Assembly: GCF_003075525.1 (NCBI RefSeq)
Contig: NZ_QDDR01000007.1
Span: 62,001 to 126,000, forward strand
Reading direction: 5' to 3'
DNA length: 64,000 bases
From: Pararhodobacter aggregans
GTDB taxonomy: Bacteria; Pseudomonadota; Alphaproteobacteria; Rhodobacterales; Rhodobacteraceae
Shown here piece by piece: positions 19,074 through 27,554 of this stretch. How positions within the stretch are numbered: position 1 is the stretch's first letter; the number at the start of each line of letters is the position of its first letter. Both the position numbers and the translations under genes were made by a program. Under the pieces are notes generated by a model. The model made no database searches. It was not told where the DNA came from and saw nothing but the letters and a program-made list of their open reading frames with translations.

Positions 19074-19831
19074 GTCGAGGTCTCCATCGGCAGAAAGCGG
19101 AACAGGGTCGAGCCATCGCTCGGGTCGATCATCGGCTGGGCCCGGACGCGGAAGATCCGGGCGAGGTTGTCGGGTGTCAGTACCTCGGCGGGCTTGCCGC
19201 AGGCGACCATCCGCCCGTCCGACATGACGCCCAGCCGGTCGCACATCATCGCCTGATTGAGGTCATGCAGCGCCATCACCACCGTCACCGGCAGCGCCGC
19301 CACCAGCCCCAGCAGCGCCAGCTGGTGGTGGATGTCGAGGTGATTGGTCGGCTCGTCGAGGATCAGCACCCGCGGCTCCTGCGCCAGCGCCCGGGCGATA
19401 TGCACCCGCTGCCGCTCGCCGCCAGACAGCGTGGCCCAGGCGCGCGCCGCCATCCCCTCCATGCCCACGGCCGCCAGCGCCCGGTCAACGATCTGCCTGT
19501 CCTCGGGGCCGAAGGGCGAGAGCGGCGACAGCCAGGGCGTGCGGCCCAGGTCCACCGCGTCGCGGACGCTGAGCGCCTCGCCCGTGTCGGCGAATTGCTC
19601 GACCAAAGCGAGGCGCTGGGCGATCTGGCGGCGGCTCAGCTGCGCCAGCGGCGCGCCATCGAGCCACACCTCGCCCGCCGCGCGCGGCATCAGCCCGGCC
19701 AGCAGCCTCAGCAGCGTCGACTTGCCCGAGCCGTTGGGGCCGACCAGACCGAAGGTCTCGCCCTTGCGGATCTCGACCGAAACGCCGCGCACGATCTCGC
19801 GCCAGCCGAGGTTGCGGGCCTCGATCCTCAT
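19070..19831 (-). CDS. btuD: ABC transporter ATPase, cobalamin/iron-chelate type
   Basis: This 253-residue cytoplasmic ATPase has the Walker A motif GPNGSGKSTLLRL, signature LSGGERQRVHIARAL and Walker B VLILDEPTNHLD, with HDLNQ as the switch His. It belongs to the FecE/BtuD family. The start at 19831 overlaps the permease stop by 4 bases. The upstream cobalamin riboswitch makes B12 or a corrinoid the best substrate call; without it, a siderophore would be equally likely. Confidence 0.85.
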   Translation of the reverse strand: MRIEARNLGWREIVRGVSVEIRKGETFGLVGPNGSGKSTLLRLLAGLMPRAAGEVWLDGAPLAQLSRRQIAQRLALVEQFADTGEALSVRDAVDLGRTPWLSPLSPFGPEDRQIVDRALAAVGMEGMAARAWATLSGGERQRVHIARALAQEPRVLILDEPTNHLDIHHQLALLGLVAALPVTVVMALHDLNQAMMCDRLGVMSDGRMVACGKPAEVLTPDNLARIFRVRAQPMIDPSDGSTLFRFLPMETST

Positions 19832-20868
19832 GATCGCCTCCGGTTGCGGATCAGGATCAGCGCGAAGCCCGGCGCACCGACCAGCGCGGTGACCACGCCG
19901 ATGGGCACGACCTGCCCCGGGATCAGCACGCGCGCGGCGATGTCGGCGGCGATCAGAAAGACGGCCCCCGCCAGCGCCGAGGCCGGGATCAGCCGCGCAT
20001 GCCGCGGGCCGACGAGAAAGCGCATCGCATGCGGGATCACCAGCCCGACGAAGCCGATGGAGCCGACCAGACTGACCAGCGTCGCCGTCATCAACGTGAC
20101 CGCGGCGATCAGCACCAGTTGCACCCGGCGCACGGCGATCCCCAGCGAGGCCGCGGCGCCCGACCCGAAGGAAAAGGCATCGAGCGGCCGGACATGGGCG
20201 AGGCAGACGAGGAACCCCAGCCCCACCACTGGCAGCGCCAGCGACACATCGGGCCAGCGCACGCCCGAGAGGTTGCCCAGCAGCCAGAACATCAACCCCC
20301 GGGCCTGTTCGGCATTGGCCGATTTGGCGATGAAGAACGAGGTCAGCGCGTTGAAAAGCTGCGATCCGGCGATCCCGGCCAGCACCAGCTGCGCCGGTCC
20401 GCCGCCCGCCGCCTTTGCCAGCAGCGCCACGATCAGGAAGGCCGAAGCCGCGCCGCCGAAGGCCCCGGCGGACAGGCCGATGGCCCCGCCGCCGAGGCCC
20501 AGCAGCGTGACCGCCACCGCCCCCGCGCCGGCCCCGGCCGAGACACCCAGCAGATAGGGATCGGCCAGCGCGTTGCGGACCAGCGCCTGCAGCACCACGC
20601 CCGACAGTGCCAGCCCGGCGCCGCAGGCGGCGGCGACCAGCGTGCGGGGCAGGCGGTAGCTCCACAGGATGCCCGCCTCGATGGGATCGAGCGCGCGCTC
20701 GATCCCCAGCAGCTTGACGGCCAGCAGGTCGCCGACCAGCCCCAGGGGCAGTGCCACCTCGCCGATGGTGACGCCGGCGAGCACCGCTAGCGCCAGCAGG
20801 ACCGCCCCCAGCCCCGCGCGCGACAGCACGGGGACAGCCAGCGCCGAGAGGGCGGCCCGCCGGGTCAT
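19828..20868 (-). CDS. btuC: ABC transporter permease, FecCD family (cobalamin)
   Basis: The 346-residue membrane protein has about ten hydrophobic segments and the FecCD/BtuC pattern: WSYRLPRTLVAAACGAGLAL near residue 70, GVSAGAGAGAV, and the GSIGFVGLVIPHAMR loop that contacts the ATPase. It is coupled by 4-base overlaps to both the binding-protein and ATPase genes. Substrate assignment to cobalamin rests on the riboswitch upstream of the operon. Confidence 0.87.
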   Translation of the reverse strand: MTRRAALSALAVPVLSRAGLGAVLLALAVLAGVTIGEVALPLGLVGDLLAVKLLGIERALDPIEAGILWSYRLPRTLVAAACGAGLALSGVVLQALVRNALADPYLLGVSAGAGAGAVAVTLLGLGGGAIGLSAGAFGGAASAFLIVALLAKAAGGGPAQLVLAGIAGSQLFNALTSFFIAKSANAEQARGLMFWLLGNLSGVRWPDVSLALPVVGLGFLVCLAHVRPLDAFSFGSGAAASLGIAVRRVQLVLIAAVTLMTATLVSLVGSIGFVGLVIPHAMRFLVGPRHARLIPASALAGAVFLIAADIAARVLIPGQVVPIGVVTALVGAPGFALILIRNRRRS

Positions 20869-21896
20869 TGCAGGTCGAACCCGGCCAGCGCGGCAGAGAG
20901 GGTTTCCAGCGCGTCGATGTTGCGGATCGAGGGGTCCATGCCATGCGCATCGAGGATGACGATGCGGCCTTCGCGCACGGCCTCCATCTGGCTCACCACC
21001 GGGTCGGTGCGCAGGAACTCGAGCTTGCGCTCGATGTCATCGGCCTCGAACCGGCGGCGGTCCATGCGGGCCAGCACGATGACCGAGGGGTTGGCGCGGG
21101 CGATGGTCTCCCAGGCGACCACCGGCCATTCCTCGTTGCTTTCCACCACATTGCGCAGGCCCAGCGCCTGCATCATGTAGGCGGGCGCGCCACCCTGCCC
21201 GGCGACATAGGGGTCGATATCCATCTCGGCCGAGGAGAACCAGAAAACCGCCGACGCGTCGTCGAGCGCCAGCGCCCCGGCCGTGGCGATGGCCGCCGCC
21301 TCGCGCTCGCGCAGGGCGGCGACCATGGCCGTGCCGCGCTCGGGCACGTCGAAGATCTGCGCCAGTTCCTCGACCCCCTGATAGAGGCTGTCCATGGTGT
21401 ACATGTCCAGCCGCGTCCCGTCGGATCCCGTGGAATTGTCCTTGCCGACGCAATCCGAGGGCAGGGTATAGGTCGGGATGCCGAGATCGGCGAATTGCTC
21501 ACGGGTGGCGACGATGCCTTGCGGGCCGATGTGCCATTCGTATTGCACCGCCACCAGCCCCGGACGCAGCGCGACCACGCTTTCGAAGCTGGGATCGTTG
21601 TCCGCCAGGCGCGGCACCCCGGCATTCACCGCCTCGAACTGCGGCAGCACGGACGAGAACCAGACCGAGGTCCCCAGCACCCTGTCGCCCAGATCGAGCG
21701 CATAGAGGATCTCGGTCGCGGCCTGGCCCACGCTCACCACGCTCTGGGGCGCCGCCTCGAAGGTCAGGTCGACGCCGCAATTCGACAGGTGCAGCGGATA
21801 GGATGTCTGCGCCAAAGCGGGCATCGCCGCAACGAGGGGCGCCGCGATCAGGGCCGCGCGCAGGCCGCGGCGGGGGATCAGGGGAAGGTTCGGCAT
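20865..21896 (-). CDS. btuF: ABC transporter periplasmic binding protein, BtuF/FecB type
   Basis: The 343-residue precursor has a signal peptide (RAALIAAPLVAAMPALA) and a class III binding-protein fold: PQSVVSVGQAATEILYALDLGD, then PSFESVVALRPGLVAVQYEW, and a C-terminal lobe with EWPVVAWETIARANPSVIVL. I chose the ATG at 21896, which begins a clear signal peptide, over longer in-frame extensions through the riboswitch. It is the first annotated transporter gene downstream of the cobalamin riboswitch. Confidence 0.85.
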   Translation of the reverse strand: MPNLPLIPRRGLRAALIAAPLVAAMPALAQTSYPLHLSNCGVDLTFEAAPQSVVSVGQAATEILYALDLGDRVLGTSVWFSSVLPQFEAVNAGVPRLADNDPSFESVVALRPGLVAVQYEWHIGPQGIVATREQFADLGIPTYTLPSDCVGKDNSTGSDGTRLDMYTMDSLYQGVEELAQIFDVPERGTAMVAALREREAAAIATAGALALDDASAVFWFSSAEMDIDPYVAGQGGAPAYMMQALGLRNVVESNEEWPVVAWETIARANPSVIVLARMDRRRFEADDIERKLEFLRTDPVVSQMEAVREGRIVILDAHGMDPSIRNIDALETLSAALAGFDLQ

Positions 21897-22048
21897 CGAA
21901 GGTCTCCGGTTGGGAAAAGGGCCGGAGGGGGACGGGAAGGGCAGAGCACCTGGCCCGCCCCATGGCTGACCCCGGCCCCGGCCGCAGGGGCAACGGATCG
22001 GGGGCTGGCGATGGCGCGCAGGGCTGCGCGCGCTGGGGAAAACACCAT
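21878..22048 (-). CDS. Possible short leader ORF between riboswitch and btuF
   Basis: A 56-codon open frame starts at ATG 22048, six bases after an ideal GGGGAGG ribosome binding site, about 40 bases downstream of the riboswitch. It overlaps the btuF start by 19 bases in another frame. The predicted peptide (MVFSPARAALRAIASPRSVA and on) has no recognisable domain. It could couple translation of btuF to riboswitch state. Chance openness in G+C-rich DNA is a real alternative. Confidence 0.3.
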   Translation of the reverse strand: MVFSPARAALRAIASPRSVAPAAGAGVSHGAGQVLCPSRPPPALFPTGDLRCRTFP

Positions 22049-22089
22049 GAGACACCTCCCCGGACACCCCGCCCGGGCCGCGTTGCTGA

Positions 22090-22266
22090 CGATGTCGGCA
22101 GGTCTCCTGACTGGCGGGTCGTGGCCTGCAGCGCCTTCCCATGTCCCGGCGGACCGGATCACAGTGGCTGGTTGCTGCGCGCTCACCGCCTACAGTTGCG
22201 GGGGCAGTTTCGGTTCGCCGGCGGACCGGCGGCGAATTCCCTTTTGATCCCTTGCGGGAACCGACC
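22090..22266 (-). ncRNA. Cobalamin riboswitch
   Basis: Read on the minus strand, the region has the cobalamin aptamer elements in order: AAAAGGGAA (about 22243-22235), CCGCAACTGTAGGCGGTGAG (near 22202-22183), GCAACCAGCCACTG (near 22176-22163), GGGAAGGCGCTG, and the B12 box CAGTCAGGAGACCTGCC (22113-22097). Such riboswitches lower expression of corrinoid uptake or synthesis genes when adenosylcobalamin binds. Ends are approximate. Bases 22267-22409 beyond it hold nothing I can assign. Confidence 0.95.
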
Positions 22267-22409
22267 GGGCCTGCGTAGCGGTCAGGGGCGGACTTGGCAA
22301 GACCTTGGCTGCCGGGCCTCCGGGCCGGCGCGGCGACCCCGGGGCGACAACAGCGCGCAGGCGGCATTTCCCGACTTGCACGGCTTCGTGAAGCGGATAA
22401 CAAGAAGGG

Positions 22410-22763
22410 ATGAAGCGTGGTGCCCCCCTTCTGGCCCGTGGGCTGGTTCTTGTCTTCGCGATGGCCTTGGCCATGGCGGGGTTCGGGCATCGCTTCGCCT
22501 CGGCCAGCGACCTTGAGCGGGCGCAATTCGCCCAGCTCTATGGCGCCGAATTCTGCGTCACCGATGACGAGGGCGCGCCTCGGGCCGCCACCTCGTGCCC
22601 GGTCTGCCATCTGGTCGCCGGGCTCTATCTGGCAGCGGCAATCGAGGGCGCCGTCGCCCCGGCCAATCTGACCTTGCGCGTGCGGCCCCCGGTCGCGGCG
22701 CGCCATCTTCTGGCCTCGACCGAGGCCGCACCGCCCCCCTCGCGCGGGCCACCCTCCGTCTGA
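22410..22763 (+). CDS. DUF2946-like small exported protein
   Basis: The 117-residue protein has an N-terminal hydrophobic signal (LVLVFAMALAMAGFGHRFASA) and a Cys motif region, EFCVTDDEG then TSCPVCHL, that resembles the DUF2946 family. DUF2946 proteins often lie beside copper or iron uptake genes, which fits the downstream copper cluster. The start has AAGAAGGG just upstream. The function is unknown, though the CPVC pair and nearby His could bind metal. Confidence 0.65.
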   Translation: MKRGAPLLARGLVLVFAMALAMAGFGHRFASASDLERAQFAQLYGAEFCVTDDEGAPRAATSCPVCHLVAGLYLAAAIEGAVAPANLTLRVRPPVAARHLLASTEAAPPPSRGPPSV

Positions 22764-22779
22764 TCCCGTCTATCCCTCC

Positions 22780-22826
22780 CCACCGGTTTTCCGGTGGCGG
22801 AGACGCTGCCGACATCCTTCGGCAGC
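22780..22826 (+). other. Two tandem hairpins in the copper-cluster leader
   Basis: CCACCGGTTTTCCGGTGG (22780-22797) forms an 8-bp stem holding a small loop. It is followed at once by GCTGCCGA/TCGGCAGC arms around a 6-base loop (22805-22826). They lie in the 255-base gap between the DUF2946 and YcnI genes. Neither is followed by a T tract, so they may stabilise or punctuate the transcript rather than terminate it. The rest of the gap (22827-23018) shows nothing clear. Confidence 0.45.
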
Positions 22827-23018
22827 AGTGGCATGCCGGCGCCTTCCCGCGTTGCGGGGACCGTGCCGTCACGGCGGATCTTTCTGCGTTCCCTTCGATC
22901 CGCTGTCACTCGCCCGCCCGGGCACGGCTGCGCCGCAGCGTCGGGCGGGCCCTTTCCCACCTCAACGGCGTGGCCCGATCCCGGGCGCCCGCTTCCGCAC
23001 AGCAACAAGGACCAACGA

Positions 23019-23549
23019 ATGAAACTCCTGATGACCGCCGCCGCCGCCCTGACCCTGTCGCTCGCCACCCAGGCCGCGGCCCACGCGACCTTCGCCGAAA
23101 CCCAGGTCGTCCAGGGCGAGACCGCCCGCCTGACCATCCGCATCGGCCATGGCTGCGAAGGCGAGGCGACCCAGCGCGTCCGCGTGCAGGTCCCCGAAGG
23201 CCTGATCGCGGCCCAGCCCATGGTCCACGCCGGATGGGAGCTCGAAACGGTGACGGGCGCCTATGCCCAGCCCTACGAGTATTACGGCCGGACCCTGACC
23301 GAAGGCGTGCGCGAGATCGTCTGGTCGGGCGAGCTGCCCAACGCCCATTACGACGAATTCGTGTTCCGCGCCCGCGTCACCGACACCGTGCCGCTGGACC
23401 AGATGCTGTACATCCCCGTGGTGCAGGAATGCGCGAACGGCGCCGAACGCTGGATCGAGATCCCGGCCGAGGGGCAGGATGCCCATGATCTGGAAGGCCC
23501 GGCGCCGGGCGTGATGGTCGTCGCGCCCTCGGCCGGCCACGGCCACTGA
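23019..23549 (+). CDS. YcnI-type copper-binding protein (DUF1775)
   Basis: The 176-residue precursor has a signal peptide ending in QAAA, so the mature protein starts with His (HATFAETQVV). An N-terminal His that binds copper is characteristic of DUF1775/YcnI. The conserved core includes TIRIGHGCEGEATQRVRV and the Trp in VHAGWELETV. YcnI proteins are thought to handle Cu(II) beside CopC/CopD importers, and such a gene follows here. The protein ends in a short GHGH tail. Confidence 0.88.
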   Translation: MKLLMTAAAALTLSLATQAAAHATFAETQVVQGETARLTIRIGHGCEGEATQRVRVQVPEGLIAAQPMVHAGWELETVTGAYAQPYEYYGRTLTEGVREIVWSGELPNAHYDEFVFRARVTDTVPLDQMLYIPVVQECANGAERWIEIPAEGQDAHDLEGPAPGVMVVAPSAGHGH

Positions 23550-23610
23550 TCCTTCCGCGCCACCGCCCCTTGCGGCGGTGGCGCCTTCCCTTTTGCCTCG
23601 GAGAAAGCCC

Positions 23611-24066
23611 ATGCCCTTCCTGTCCCGCCTCGCGCTGGTTGCCGCGCTGAGCCTTGCCACGCCCGTTCTGGCCCATGGCCCGATGTCCAGCGCCGAAACC
23701 GGCGCGATCACCCATCTGATGATGGCCCAGTTCGACCGTCCCGAGGCCCCCCTGACCGTCGAGCCCATCACCATCAGCGGCGACAGCGCGATCGCCGGAT
23801 GGCGGCAGGGCGACATGGCGGGCCGCGCGCTGCTGCGGCAGGGGCCCGAGGGCTGGGTGATCGTTCTCTGCGCCGGGGAGGAAGTGCTCGATCCGCAATT
23901 CCTGGCGCATCACGGTGTCGACGGCCCGGCCGCTCAAAGCCTGACCGAGGCCGCGCGCGGGGCGGAAACCGGCCTGGGCGCCGCGCTGATCGCCCGCCTC
24001 GATGCTTTCGAGGGCGTGGTCCTGATCGGTCCCGGCGAGGGGCACCACGCCCCGGCTGGCCATTGA
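23611..24066 (+). CDS. Copper uptake system-associated periplasmic protein
   Basis: From the ATG at 23611 the 151-residue precursor has a signal peptide (LALVAALSLATPVLA) and mature N-terminus HGPMSS. The body (MMAQFDRPEAPLTVEPITIS, then AIAGWRQGDMAGRALLR and WVIVLCAGE) matches a small family annotated with copper uptake loci. It ends GEGHHAPAGH, possible metal ligands. It lies between the YcnI and CopC-CopD genes in the same direction. The molecular role is inferred only from this context. Confidence 0.7.
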   Translation: MPFLSRLALVAALSLATPVLAHGPMSSAETGAITHLMMAQFDRPEAPLTVEPITISGDSAIAGWRQGDMAGRALLRQGPEGWVIVLCAGEEVLDPQFLAHHGVDGPAAQSLTEAARGAETGLGAALIARLDAFEGVVLIGPGEGHHAPAGH

Positions 24067-24204
24067 CAGACCGGACCGCCTGCCCGGCGGCGTCGCTCTG
24101 CACGAGGAGAGGCAGAGCCGTTGCCGGGCACGGCGCCTGATCCTCACCCTCTGATGCCGCACCCGGACCACCCGGGTGCCTGCCCTGACTTCGAGAGAAC
24201 CCGG

Positions 24205-25761
24205 ATGCCCCGTCTTCACGCGCTGTGCCTGTCCCTGCTTCTGATCCTGTCGCCTCTGGCCGCTTTCGGCCATGCGCAGCTGGTGGCCGCGACCCCGGAC
24301 GACGGCAGCATCGTCGAGGCTTTCCCGCCGTCGGTCACCCTGACCTTCAGCGAGGCCGTGGCGCCGCTGGTGCTGCGCTGGGTCGCCCCGGACGGCAGCG
24401 CCGAAGAGGTGCAGGGCGAGGCGCGCGACACCGGCCTCGCGGTTCCGGCCCCCCAAGGCCGGGCACGGGGGAGTTATCTGTTGTCCTGGCGGGTCATGTC
24501 CGGCGACGGTCACCCGGTTGGCGGGGTGCTGACGCTGCATCTGGGCGCCCCGTCGATGCACAGCGCGGCCCCGCCTGCGGCCACCGGTGCCCGGCTTGCC
24601 GCCGCCGCGCGCTTTGGCCTGACGCTGGCGATGCTGGGCGCCCTCGGCCTCGCCCTGCATGCGGCCTTCATTGCCCGGACCGCCGCGCCCTTGGGGCGGC
24701 GGCGCCTCGGGCTTGGCGCCGCGCTCGCCGGTCTGGGCCTCGCCGGGGTCTTTCTTTGGAGCCACGGCCTCGACCTTCTGGGCCTTGCCCCGGGCGAAGG
24801 GCTGAGCGCCGCCCCGTTCCGCGCGGCGCTGATGGCGCCGCTGGCGCGGACCATCGCGCTGAGCGGTCTGGCGCTGCTGCTGGCGGCGCTGGCATTGCGG
24901 CAACCGCGTCCGCCGCGCGGCCTCGCCCTTCTCGCCTGGCTTTGCGCCGGGCTCTCCTTCGCGGGGTCTGGCCATGCGGTCACCGCCCCGCCCGCCGCGC
25001 TTTCCACCTTCGCCGTCGCGGTTCACGGCGTGGCGCTGGTCTGGTGGATGGGTCTGTTGCCGCCCCTTCTGGCGGATCTGCGCCATCCCGAGGCCATGCT
25101 GCGGCTGCAGCGGTTCTCGACGCCCGCCCTGGGTCTGGTCGCCCTGCTGGTGCTGAGCGGCGCCTGGCTGACCTGGGCGCAGAGCGGCGGCGTGCTGTCG
25201 CGCCTGACCGAAACCGGCTGGGGCCAGCTGCTGCTGGTGAAACTGGCGCTGGTTGCCGGGCTGCTGGCGCTGGCGGGGCTGAACCGCCTGCGGCTGACGC
25301 CCGCTCTGGCCCGGGGACGGGTGGCACCGCTTGCGGTGTCGATCCGGGCCGAGATCCTGCTGGGTCTGGGTGTCCTGCTGATCGCCGCGCTCTTCCGCCT
25401 GACACCGCCGCCCCGGGCGATGATCGACACCGCCCCGCCGATCCTGGCGCATCTGCATAGCGACCGCGTGATGGCCGACCTGCGCCTCAGCCCCGGCGCC
25501 GCGGGGCCGGTGGTGCTGGAACTGGCCTTTCAGACCGGCGATTTCTCACCGCTGGAACCACGCGAGGTGACGCTGGCGCTGGCCCCCGCCGACGGACGGC
25601 TGGAACCCCTGCGCCTGCGGGCCCGGGCCGGGGAGGACGGCATCTGGCGCACCGAACCGGCGGTCCTGCCCTTCGGCGGCGATTGGGCGCTGAGCCTGCG
25701 GGTGCTGGTCAGCGATTTCGACAGCGTGACACTGCGGGAGACCCTGACCCTGCGCGAGTGA
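24205..25761 (+). CDS. CopC-CopD copper import fusion protein (YcnJ-like)
   Basis: The 518-residue protein starts at 24205 with a signal peptide ending AAFG. Domains in order are CopC (residues about 21-115; N-terminal His in GHAQLVAATPDDGS and the second copper motif SGDGHPVGG), a CopD membrane domain of about eight segments (130-410), and a C-terminal YtkA-like beta domain (about 420-518). This is the layout of Bacillus YcnJ, a copper importer. It is the last gene of the copper group and converges with the NicO gene. Confidence 0.88.
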   Translation: MPRLHALCLSLLLILSPLAAFGHAQLVAATPDDGSIVEAFPPSVTLTFSEAVAPLVLRWVAPDGSAEEVQGEARDTGLAVPAPQGRARGSYLLSWRVMSGDGHPVGGVLTLHLGAPSMHSAAPPAATGARLAAAARFGLTLAMLGALGLALHAAFIARTAAPLGRRRLGLGAALAGLGLAGVFLWSHGLDLLGLAPGEGLSAAPFRAALMAPLARTIALSGLALLLAALALRQPRPPRGLALLAWLCAGLSFAGSGHAVTAPPAALSTFAVAVHGVALVWWMGLLPPLLADLRHPEAMLRLQRFSTPALGLVALLVLSGAWLTWAQSGGVLSRLTETGWGQLLLVKLALVAGLLALAGLNRLRLTPALARGRVAPLAVSIRAEILLGLGVLLIAALFRLTPPPRAMIDTAPPILAHLHSDRVMADLRLSPGAAGPVVLELAFQTGDFSPLEPREVTLALAPADGRLEPLRLRARAGEDGIWRTEPAVLPFGGDWALSLRVLVSDFDSVTLRETLTLRE

Positions 25762-25768
25762 GCCCCGG

Positions 25769-26683
25769 TCAGAGCAGCCGCAGCGCCGCCGATCCGGCAA
25801 AGATCAGGATCGCGGCGCCCAGCAGGAATTCGGCCGCAACCAGCCCCCGGGCCAGCGCTCCGCCCTCCCGGGCGATACCGATCAGCCCGCGCCGCGCCAT
25901 CCCGGCCACCAGGCCGGACGAGAGCGTCACCGCCATCGTCCCCACCCCCATGACCAGCGCGCCGAGGATGCCCAGCGCATCCAGTCCCAGCCGCCAGGTC
26001 AGGATCAGGAGGAACAGCGCGCTGGTGCAGGGCCGCAGCGCCACGCCCGCGACCAGCGCCGCGACCTCGCGCGCCGAGCCCGCCTTGGCAAGCGCCTCGG
26101 GGTCCGGGGCGTGGCTGTGGCCGCAGCCGCATTCCGGCCCGTGGTCATGGTTGTGGTCGTGGTCGTGGTCGTGGTGATGCCCGTGCCCCGCCCCCTCACG
26201 CGGGAAATGGCGCCAGGCCCGGATGCAGAGCATCAGGCCCAGAAGCGCCACGAAACCGAAGGACAGGGGCTCGATCGCCGCGGCCAGCCCCTCGACGCCC
26301 TCGCGGGCGCCCTCCAGCAGCCAGACCCCGGCATAGACCACGAGGATCGCGGTCACCGCCTGCGCCAGGCTCGACAGCCCGGCGATGACGACAAGGCGCG
26401 AGGGCGCGACCGGGGCCGCCACGGCATAGGCGGCGATCACCCCCTTGCCGTGGCCCGGACCCAGCGCATGCAGGAAGCCGTGCAGGAAGCAGATCGTCAG
26501 GAACCCCGCCACCGCCCCCGGCTCGCCATTGCGCAGGGCGCGCAGCGCCCCGGCCAGCGCGTCCTGCGCCTGCCGCTGGAAGCCGAGCGCCGCCTCGGCC
26601 ATCCAGCCCTGCAGGCCGGCCAGCGCCAGCCCCAGAGCGATCAGCGCCAGCAGGAGCAGCACCCAGCGGACTATCCGGGGCAT
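25769..26683 (-). CDS. NicO/RcnA-family metal permease with His-rich loop
   Basis: The 304-residue membrane protein has about six hydrophobic segments and the NicO signature FLHALGPGHGKGVIAAY. A cytoplasmic or periplasmic loop holds a His/Asp tract (GHGHHHDHDHDHNHDHGPEC, then CGHSHAP), encoded by near-repeats of GTGGTC at about 26140-26180. The family moves nickel, cobalt or other divalent ions. It overlaps the DUF1007 gene by 13 bases. The pair faces AztD across a Zur-like box, so zinc is the favoured metal here, by inference. Confidence 0.82.
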   Translation of the reverse strand: MPRIVRWVLLLLALIALGLALAGLQGWMAEAALGFQRQAQDALAGALRALRNGEPGAVAGFLTICFLHGFLHALGPGHGKGVIAAYAVAAPVAPSRLVVIAGLSSLAQAVTAILVVYAGVWLLEGAREGVEGLAAAIEPLSFGFVALLGLMLCIRAWRHFPREGAGHGHHHDHDHDHNHDHGPECGCGHSHAPDPEALAKAGSAREVAALVAGVALRPCTSALFLLILTWRLGLDALGILGALVMGVGTMAVTLSSGLVAGMARRGLIGIAREGGALARGLVAAEFLLGAAILIFAGSAALRLL

Positions 26684-27333
26684 GACAGCACGAACGTATC
26701 GGCGAAGGCGCTGCCAACCAGCGGCTCCTGCCCCGGCTCCATGAGTTGTTCCTCGGTCAGATCGCCCAGAAGCCGCTCGTAGAGGCTGCGCGCGGCGCCG
26801 AGATCGGCCTCGATCCGCGTCACCTCGCACGTGTCGGCGCCGGTGATGCCCGGCTGATCCGGCACCTCGTAATAGATGAAATAGGTCGGGTCGAAGGCCT
26901 GCGCCCGGACCGAAGCCCCCGCCATCGGGATCGGCTCGGTCAGCGCCCGGCGGAAATCCAGCACGAAGCGCCCCTCGCGCAGATCGACATCCATGCCCTG
27001 AGGGCGGCTCAGGGCCACATCCCGCCCCGCGTGTTGCAACTGCATGTCCCCGGCGAAATCCTCGGGCCAGGCGCTGAAGCGCTGCGACAGGGTGGCGCGT
27101 TCCCCGGCCGAGAGCGCGCCGTCACGGTCGGGGTCGAGGCCCAGATCCTCGAGCGTCAGCAGCGACATCAGCTCGTCCCAGTGCCAGACGACATGGACCA
27201 TGGCGAGCCGCCCTTCGGCGTCCATCTCGAAGGTGAGGCCGGCATCGACGAATTCATGCGGATGCGCCCCCGCGCGAAGCGGCAGTAGCACCAGCAGGGC
27301 CAGAGCCATCACAAGGGAAAGCGCGCGAGACAT
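26671..27333 (-). CDS. DUF1007 family exported protein
   Basis: The 220-residue protein, from the ATG at 27333, has a signal peptide (LVMALALLVLLPLRAGA) and mature N-terminus HPHEFVDAGLTFEMD, the DUF1007 hallmark. DUF1007 genes usually sit beside NicO permeases and are thought to be their periplasmic partners in metal transport. An EF-hand-like stretch DPDRDGALSAGE near residue 77 might bind calcium. Its start is 111 bases from the Zur-like box. Confidence 0.82.
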   Translation of the reverse strand: MSRALSLVMALALLVLLPLRAGAHPHEFVDAGLTFEMDAEGRLAMVHVVWHWDELMSLLTLEDLGLDPDRDGALSAGERATLSQRFSAWPEDFAGDMQLQHAGRDVALSRPQGMDVDLREGRFVLDFRRALTEPIPMAGASVRAQAFDPTYFIYYEVPDQPGITGADTCEVTRIEADLGAARSLYERLLGDLTEEQLMEPGQEPLVGSAFADTFVLSCPG

Positions 27334-27444
27334 GGTCTTCGCTTGGGTCAGGACGGGGATTAAATCCAATCACATCATGGTGTTCCGCGCAAGGTGGGGG
27401 CGAGCGCCGCGGTTTTTGCGGGGGCGCGGTTGCCCTGCCAATCT

Positions 27445-27463
27445 TGATATGTAATATCATAAC
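27445..27463. promoter_or_regulatory. Zur-like box between NicO/DUF1007 and aztD
   Basis: TGATATGTAATATCATAAC contains the perfect inverted repeat TGATAT-GTA-ATATCA (27445-27459) in a conspicuous A/T-rich island. It resembles the GTTATxxTATAAC-like Zur sites of alphaproteobacteria. It lies in the divergent region before a zinc chaperone gene, so zinc-responsive repression of both directions is likely. The match to Zur is by eye. Confidence 0.6.
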
Positions 27464-27554
27464 AATCTGCAAGCCCGGACCGCCGGCGCCAGCGGTTCGC
27501 CGCGCAAACCTTTGGCCCGGATGCAGAAACGCTTCCCATCAAGGAGACCCTGTC

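Noticed and set aside
26140..26180. GTGGTC repeats as a possible CRISPR or microsatellite element
   Set aside because: They lie inside the NicO gene and encode its His-rich loop; there are no spacers.
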